From the NCBI GenBank assembly GCA_904502165.1, contig CAJGDB010000061.1, forward strand, positions 1-10,851: a DNA stretch of 10,851 nucleotides, in the 5' to 3' direction. Numbering within the stretch: position 1 is the stretch's first letter; each line of letters opens with the position of its first letter. Below are positions 7,082 through 10,851 of this stretch, one piece after another. Position numbers and translations under genes: made by a program. Under the pieces are notes generated by a model. The model was given only the letters and a program-made list of their open reading frames with translations. It had not been told where the DNA came from and made no database searches. This DNA is from an uncultured Akkermansia sp. (GTDB lineage Bacteria > Verrucomicrobiota > Verrucomicrobiia > Verrucomicrobiales > Akkermansiaceae).

Positions 7082-7273
7082 ATGGCAGACTATTCCTCCC
7101 GCCGCACCACCATCACCCGCGTTGCCCTCTTCGGGCTGCTGGGTGCCGTGCTGTTGGGGTATGCGGTATGCTGCCTTGAGGGTAAGGAAAAAATGCTCTT
7201 TGCCGGCATCGGCATCTTTGATTTTGTCTATGCCGCCATTATCTCCTACCCCCTCTGGCGCAAAAAGAAGTAA
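7082..7273 (+). CDS. Small two-helix membrane protein, unknown function
   Basis: A 63-residue protein that I do not recognise. It has a polar, Arg-containing N-terminus (residues 1-13), a hydrophobic helix at about 14-31 ending YAVCC, a short charged turn LEGKEK (32-37), a second hydrophobic stretch at about 38-58, and a basic WRKKK end. Both termini should face the cytoplasm by the positive-inside rule. Cys30 and Cys31 form a pair at the membrane edge. It begins 14 bases after the FKBP stop and ends 23 bases before a terminator, so it is probably co-transcribed with the FKBP gene. The start is ATG at 7082; the frame is open upstream into the FKBP gene, but no better start is seen. The regular hydrophobic/charged layout supports a real gene. 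Confidence 0.72.
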   Translation: MADYSSRRTTITRVALFGLLGAVLLGYAVCCLEGKEKMLFAGIGIFDFVYAAIISYPLWRKKK

Positions 7274-7296
7274 CCCCTCCCGATAAATCTGAAAAC

Positions 7297-7334
7297 AAAG
7301 AGCCGCCTCCCTTTCCGGAAGCGGCTCTTTTCTG
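7297..7334. terminator. Bidirectional intrinsic terminator
   Basis: AAAGAGCCGC (7297-7306) pairs perfectly with GCGGCTCTTT (7321-7330). The 14-base loop can pair further (TCC 7308-7310 with GGA 7317-7319). T-rich sequence follows on the + strand (TTTTCTG) and on the minus strand (CTTTGTTTTC). It sits between the convergent membrane-protein and peptidase genes and serves both. Confidence 0.88.
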
Positions 7335-7347
7335 TATTGATATGCCC

Positions 7348-8493
7348 TTATTTCTTAGGGAATGAAATCTTGACCTTCTTGCCCCGCCAGGCTCGCAAAA
7401 ATGAACTTTGCAAACGAGCCGCTGAATGGTAGGGCTTGATGAGAACTTCCGCAGCCTCCTGCGGAGACTGTCCATCCAGCAAAGCCTGCAGGTAGGCCTT
7501 CATGGCATCAATGCCGCGCTTTCCATCCAGATGCACAAAGAACGCAATCGTCAGCACAGAAAGCGTGTAGGTATCCTTCTCCTGCTTCATGCAGTCATAC
7601 ATAGTTTCCTGATCCATCGTCAGGAATTCCTCCAGCTTGAAGTCAAAATCGAGCATACCATGCTGAGCGCGCTTCTTTGCCGTATGAAGGATGAGAGAGA
7701 AACCACGCTCAAAATCCAGTTCCTCACCCACATAAGGCACATAGCCCACATATTCAGCCCAGCCCTCATTGGCCCAGATAGGCAAGCGGTTCAGCACAAA
7801 CTGCTGGTGAGTCAGCTCATGCACCAGGGCATGCGTGTCAATGTCCTCACGCTCCACAGCACCAGAACGATTCAAGCCAAGAGACTCGAAAGGAATCATC
7901 ACGCTTTCCATCTGAATGGCCTCCTCAGAAGTCGGGGTCATGCCCTCTGTCGATGAAAAGCCAAACACACCGGCAGAGCGCTCCGGGCCACCTGCCGCGA
8001 GATATGCCGCCATAGTAGGCTGCAGAATAATGGTGAAAAGCTTTCCCTTGCGGTCATCTGCCATACGCTTGACAGGCAGCACCTCACTCACGGCCTTATT
8101 GGCAGCATAGGCGCATTCACACAGGCGAGCCACCGTCTGCTGGGCATTCGGTGCCAGTTGCACCGGGGAGAAATAGCGATAATTGTTGGAGGAAAACACA
8201 AAACCGCTCTGCCCCGGCCTCACAGCTCCCTGCGTCAGCTCCGTCTCCTTGGGTACAGAAACCTGGCGTGGCCAGTCACCCGGGGTCTTCACGCGCACAT
8301 TACGCACCCCCATTTCGCGCAGCTCGCGCTTTTTGCGGCTGGCCGCCTTGCGGACATCGCGTTCCTTGTCCACCCCGGCGCGGGCCTTGCGCGAACTCCG
8401 GGAAGCAGCCTCACCTTCCTCCTCTGCTCCGGCCATGGAAGCCAGGGGCAGCAGAGCAAGAACACCAGCCAGCAGGTAGGGCCATATCTTCAT
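7348..8493 (-). CDS. Secreted HExxH metallopeptidase-like protein
   Basis: A 381-residue protein with a Sec signal peptide (MKIW, hydrophobic 5-20, probable cleavage after MAGA at about 23). A highly charged Arg/Lys/Glu-rich stretch follows at about 24-66, then a globular domain. THALVHELTHQQ contains HELTH at 225-229, a zinc-binding HExxH with Glu226 as the likely catalytic base. RLPIWANEGWAEYVGY follows at 236-251, giving Glu243 or Glu247 as third ligand. This arrangement resembles the gluzincin-type 'peptidase MA-like' and DUF1570 groups, which often sit in the envelope. Substrate is unknown. The ATG at 8493 lies 6 bases after the argJ stop with no hairpin between, so the gene is very probably read from the argJ transcript. 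The minus-strand side of the 7297 terminator ends it. An inactive, non-proteolytic homologue cannot be excluded, but the key residues are present. Confidence 0.82.
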   Translation of the reverse strand: MKIWPYLLAGVLALLPLASMAGAEEEGEAASRSSRKARAGVDKERDVRKAASRKKRELREMGVRNVRVKTPGDWPRQVSVPKETELTQGAVRPGQSGFVFSSNNYRYFSPVQLAPNAQQTVARLCECAYAANKAVSEVLPVKRMADDRKGKLFTIILQPTMAAYLAAGGPERSAGVFGFSSTEGMTPTSEEAIQMESVMIPFESLGLNRSGAVEREDIDTHALVHELTHQQFVLNRLPIWANEGWAEYVGYVPYVGEELDFERGFSLILHTAKKRAQHGMLDFDFKLEEFLTMDQETMYDCMKQEKDTYTLSVLTIAFFVHLDGKRGIDAMKAYLQALLDGQSPQEAAEVLIKPYHSAARLQSSFLRAWRGKKVKISFPKK

Positions 8494-8499
8494 AATTCA

Positions 8500-9756
8500 T
8501 CAACGGGTAAGACCATCCCGCTTGGCCTGGTTCCAGTAGGCGTACTCCGAGCGGTTGAAATCAACATACTCCGGAGAAAGATCCGTGGTGTACACCACGT
8601 AATCTCCGCTGCCAAGGTTCAGGTTGATGCGGATTTCAAACTCACGGGCCTGCACCAGCTCACGGAGATCATCGCTGGGCGTATCCGTCTGCTCACCACC
8701 GCGGCAGGCAGGCAGCCCCGCAATATCAATATCAATCTTCTCCTCAACCACCATATTGCTGGAGTAACCCACAGCATGAATGATACGGCCCCAGTTCGGG
8801 TCACCTCCATTCCAGGAACTCTTCACAAGATTGGACTTAGCCACCCCCTCAGCCACCTTGCGGGCTTCTTCCTGAGAGGGTGCGCCCTCCACCTTCACGG
8901 TTACAAACTTCGTCACACGCTCGCCATCCTGCACAATGCGCTTGGCCTGCTCCAGCATCACATAATGCAGAGCAGCCACAAAGGAATCCCAGCCCTCGGC
9001 ACCAGGAGCCAGTTGCACGCCGGACGCACCATTGGCCATGACCAGGGTCGTGTCATTCGTGCTCATATCACCATCGATCGTGATACGATTGAAGGAATGA
9101 GCCACCCCTTCACGCACAATAGCATCAAGATGCTCGCGAGCCACGCCCGCATCGGTGCAGATAAGGCAGATCATCGTTGCCATGCAGGGAGAAATCATAC
9201 CTGCACCCTTGCAGCAGGACCCAATACGCACCGCCTTGCCGCCAATGGTGATTTCCACCGCAACCTCTTTCTCTCTGGTATCACTTGTGATAATGGCAGA
9301 TGCCACATCGTGCCCTTTCTCTGCAGAAAGGTTGGAACAGAGCTCCGGCAGGCGCGGCGTGATTCGCATCATCGGCATCGGCAGGCCAATCACACCCGTG
9401 GAACATACGGCAACCTCGCTGGGGTTAAGCCCCAGCTGTTCTGCCACCACGCGGCACTCTGTGCGGGCATCCTCCACACCGCGCACCCCCGTGCAGGCAT
9501 TGGCATTACCACTGTTGGCCACAATGGCGCGAATATTGCCGCGGGTCAGGTGGTGCTCACTCACGCGCACACAGGCAGCACGCACACGATTTGTCGTAAA
9601 CGTGCCGGAGGAGGTAGCCGGCAGCTCGGAATAAACCAGCGCCAGGTCAAGGCGTGTCGCCTCGGGCTTCTTGATTCCGCAGCTCAGTGCATTTGCAACA
9701 TATCCCTTCGCGGCGGTCACGCCACCCTCAATGCTCTTCATGGTGCCATCAGACAT
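8500..9756 (-). CDS. argJ: Arginine biosynthesis protein ArgJ (ornithine acetyltransferase)
   Basis: A 418-residue ArgJ with start at 9756. It transfers acetyl from N-acetylornithine to glutamate, and in bifunctional forms also makes N-acetylglutamate from acetyl-CoA, recycling acetyl groups in arginine synthesis. Like its family it should cleave itself before a catalytic Thr. CKGAGMISPCMATM places the scissile bond at Ala193-Thr194, giving alpha (about 193 residues) and beta (about 225 residues) chains. Other signatures are IEGGVTAAKGY near the N-terminus, NSGNANACTG, STGVIG (oxyanion hole, 119-124), FNRITIDGDMSTND and GDPNWGRI. The frame stays open to a GTG at 9795, but ATG at 9756 gives the usual ArgJ N-terminus. 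The C-terminus runs about 11 residues past the usual end (WNQAKRDGLTR). Whether it is mono- or bifunctional cannot be read. Confidence 0.95.
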   Translation of the reverse strand: MSDGTMKSIEGGVTAAKGYVANALSCGIKKPEATRLDLALVYSELPATSSGTFTTNRVRAACVRVSEHHLTRGNIRAIVANSGNANACTGVRGVEDARTECRVVAEQLGLNPSEVAVCSTGVIGLPMPMMRITPRLPELCSNLSAEKGHDVASAIITSDTREKEVAVEITIGGKAVRIGSCCKGAGMISPCMATMICLICTDAGVAREHLDAIVREGVAHSFNRITIDGDMSTNDTTLVMANGASGVQLAPGAEGWDSFVAALHYVMLEQAKRIVQDGERVTKFVTVKVEGAPSQEEARKVAEGVAKSNLVKSSWNGGDPNWGRIIHAVGYSSNMVVEEKIDIDIAGLPACRGGEQTDTPSDDLRELVQAREFEIRINLNLGSGDYVVYTTDLSPEYVDFNRSEYAYWNQAKRDGLTR

Positions 9757-9785
9757 GGTAAAATGTAGATTCTTGGTACACCCCC

Positions 9786-9814
9786 ACTTTGCCACATTTT
9801 CCCCGTATCTTCAA
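9786..9814 (-). promoter_or_regulatory. Possible proximal argJ promoter
   Basis: Minus strand TTGAAG (9814-9809), 17 bases, CAAAGT (9791-9786), with 29 bases to the argJ ATG. The -10 box lacks the first T of the consensus, so this is weaker than the distal candidate at 9974-9947. Confidence 0.35.
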
Positions 9815-9861
9815 GACAAAACACCCTCTCATGGCACAAAAGCAGGCTGCTGGCCAAATGA

Positions 9862-9895
9862 ACCACCCCGGCAACCTGATGGTCACCGGGGTGGT
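9862..9895. other. Perfect 10-bp hairpin in the hisC-argJ gap
   Basis: ACCACCCCGG (9862-9871) pairs with CCGGGGTGGT (9886-9895) around a 14-base loop. On the + strand a pyrimidine-rich tract (9901-9916) follows, as in a terminator; on the minus strand only TTCATTTGG follows. It could stop antisense transcription coming from the left, act as a weak hisC terminator, or lie in the argJ leader RNA. The + strand sequence around it resembles a SAM-I riboswitch core (see findings). Confidence 0.6.
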
Positions 9896-9946
9896 GTCAA
9901 CTTTTCTCTCTCTTTTACTGAACCTCGCTCTCGCGGGTACGGCTTC

Positions 9947-9974
9947 ATTTTACACAAATACCCTACCAAGTCAA
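9947..9974 (-). promoter_or_regulatory. Distal argJ promoter
   Basis: Minus strand TTGACT (9974-9969), a 16-base spacer and TAAAAT (9952-9947), starting 23 bases after the hisC stop codon. Both boxes are near consensus. Transcription from here would give argJ a leader of about 180 bases carrying the 9862-9895 hairpin. Confidence 0.55.
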
Positions 9975-9980
9975 GAGGAT

Positions 9981-10010
9981 ATTTTGCAAAATCACACTAT
10001 TTTTGCAGAA
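9981..10010. repeat. Palindrome and partial direct copy upstream of the argJ promoter
   Basis: ATTTTGCAAAAT at 9981-9992 is a perfect 12-base palindrome. TTTTGCAGAA at 10001-10010, inside the last codons of hisC, copies its core TTTTGCAAAA (9982-9991) with one mismatch and a 19-base offset. Position just upstream of the -35 box (9974) would suit an operator; no regulator is identified. Confidence 0.4.
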
Positions 10011-10851
10011 TTTTGTCTAAAACATCAACGCAACGGGCATTTTCGCGCTCATTACCGATGGTAATGCGGATAAACTCGGGCAATCCGTACGCAGCCATAG
10101 GGCGCATGATGCCCCCCTGGGCCAGCGCCTTGCGGAAAACCTCCACACCATTGCCCACATTCACCAGAATGAAATTCGTATGGCTCGGCACATATTCCAG
10201 CCCCCGGGCTTCAAAGAAATCCACATACAGCTGCCGCCCCTTGTTCACCATCTCCACCGAGCGGGCAATATGCTCGGCATCATCCAGCGCGGCCAGCGCA
10301 CCCACCTGGGCAAAGGAATTCACATTGAACGGCGAACGGGCCTTGTTAAGCAAATCGGCAATCTCCGGCGTGGTGATAGCATAGCCACAACGGGCACCCG
10401 CCAGGCCATAGGCCTTCGAGAACGTGCGGAGAACCGCCACATTCCTGCCCTGCTTCACAAACTTCATGCAATCTGTCGGCTCCCCGGCAAATTCGATATA
10501 AGCCTCATCAACAGCCACCACTACATGCTCCGGCACGCGGGATATAAAGCTCTCCAGCTCCTCCTGGCTCACCATCGTACCCACCGGGTTGGTCGGGTTC
10601 GTGATAAACACCAGGCGGGTCTGCGGCGTAATAGCCTCCAGCATAGCACCCAGATTGTGGGTCCACTTTTCACGATTAGGAACAGACACATAATCCGCCC
10701 CCATGAGCTTCGCCACAATCGGATAAAGGGTAAACGCATAATCGGCAGCAATCACCTCCGTCCCCGGGCGCAGGAACGCATGCCCCAGCAGCTCAATCAG
10801 CTCGCTGCTGCCATTCGCCACCACTGTATTCTCAAAGGCCACACCATGCAG
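9997..10851 (-). CDS. hisC: Histidinol-phosphate aminotransferase, C-terminal part
   Basis: The C-terminal 284 residues of a class I/II PLP aminotransferase. The N-terminus lies beyond the right edge and the frame is open to base 10851. HisC converts imidazole-acetol phosphate and glutamate to histidinol phosphate and 2-oxoglutarate. Counting visible residues, NGSSELIELL (13-22) binds the PLP phosphate region. TNPTNPVGT (84-92), DEAYIEF (115-121, Asp contacting the pyridine N), TFSKAYGLAGARCGY (143-157, Schiff-base Lys146 and Arg154) and FIRITIG (260-266, substrate-carboxylate Arg262) follow. About 75 residues are missing compared with a typical HisC. Some close relatives act on aromatic amino acids instead, and no other his gene is in the window to settle this. 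The TAG stop is at 9999-9997. Confidence 0.85.
   Translation of the reverse strand: MHGVAFENTVVANGSSELIELLGHAFLRPGTEVIAADYAFTLYPIVAKLMGADYVSVPNREKWTHNLGAMLEAITPQTRLVFITNPTNPVGTMVSQEELESFISRVPEHVVVAVDEAYIEFAGEPTDCMKFVKQGRNVAVLRTFSKAYGLAGARCGYAITTPEIADLLNKARSPFNVNSFAQVGALAALDDAEHIARSVEMVNKGRQLYVDFFEARGLEYVPSHTNFILVNVGNGVEVFRKALAQGGIMRPMAAYGLPEFIRITIGNERENARCVDVLDKILQK

Noticed and set aside
8158..9768. A 536-codon open frame on the + strand opposite argJ and the peptidase gene
   Set aside because: The translation is His/Gly/Thr-rich with no domain or plausible fold and runs across two well-supported minus-strand genes. It is a by-product of their codon bias.
9757..9795. A longer ArgJ starting at GTG 9795
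   Set aside because: The added 13 residues (MAKWGCTKNLHFT) do not resemble ArgJ N-termini, and ATG 9756 gives the normal length.
9895..9900. Minus-strand TTGACA at 9900-9895 as another argJ -35 box
   Set aside because: At 16-18 bases downstream there is only GC-rich hairpin sequence and no TANNNT.
9831..10064. A + strand open frame with a hydrophobic stretch in the hisC-argJ gap (MAQKQAAGQM start)
   Set aside because: No promoter or ribosome site suits it, it runs through the 10-bp hairpin and its end lies antisense to hisC. The hydrophobic part comes from the pyrimidine-rich tract at 9901-9916.
1..10851. Mobile elements, CRISPR arrays, tRNA genes, phage or defence genes
   Set aside because: I read both strands and found no transposase, integrase, spaced repeats, tRNA-like cloverleaf or attachment duplication. 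No gene-free stretch exceeds about 240 bases.

Overview
The window is an ordinary bacterial chromosomal segment of about 57% G+C (estimated by eye). It is densely packed, with no mobile element, CRISPR array, tRNA or rRNA visible. The F1 ATPase genes, an S1-like (non-Shine-Dalgarno) start-site style, promoters of the TTGACN-17-TANNNT type, and several small anchored proteins of no recognised family would fit a Verrucomicrobiota member such as an Akkermansia relative. That assignment is only an impression from style and protein flavour, at low confidence.

Layout, left to right. Positions 1-1091 hold the end of the ATP synthase operon (atpD 3' part, complete atpC), closed by a strong intrinsic terminator. 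Positions 1188-1786 hold a separately promoted, secreted thioredoxin-fold protein with a CGPC active site. Positions 1860-5885 form one tight + strand operon: a lipoprotein substrate-binding protein, an ATPase and a permease of the nitrate/sulfonate/taurine ABC family, then a GlcD-type FAD-linked 2-hydroxyacid dehydrogenase. Uptake and oxidation of one organic acid is the natural reading, but the substrate cannot be read from sequence. Positions 5898-6319 hold a small membrane-anchored protein of unknown function with its own promoter and terminator. Positions 6397-7273 hold an FKBP-type prolyl isomerase followed by a tiny two-helix membrane protein. A bidirectional terminator at 7297-7330 separates these from the minus-strand block.

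The minus-strand block, read right to left, is hisC (cut by the window edge), a 240-base intergenic region rich in signals, argJ, and six bases after argJ a secreted HExxH metallopeptidase-like protein.

No CRISPR, toxin, phage or defence system is present, and I do not see a new multi-gene system. The most interesting signals are regulatory. Three genes (1223, 1896, 6432) have a promoter whose -10 box ends only 6-7 bases before the ATG, which predicts leaderless mRNAs. No gene start in the window has a properly spaced Shine-Dalgarno sequence. The hisC-argJ gap carries a palindrome, a strong promoter, a perfect 10-bp hairpin, and a + strand sequence that resembles the core of a SAM-I (S-box) riboswitch but lacks its usual flanks.
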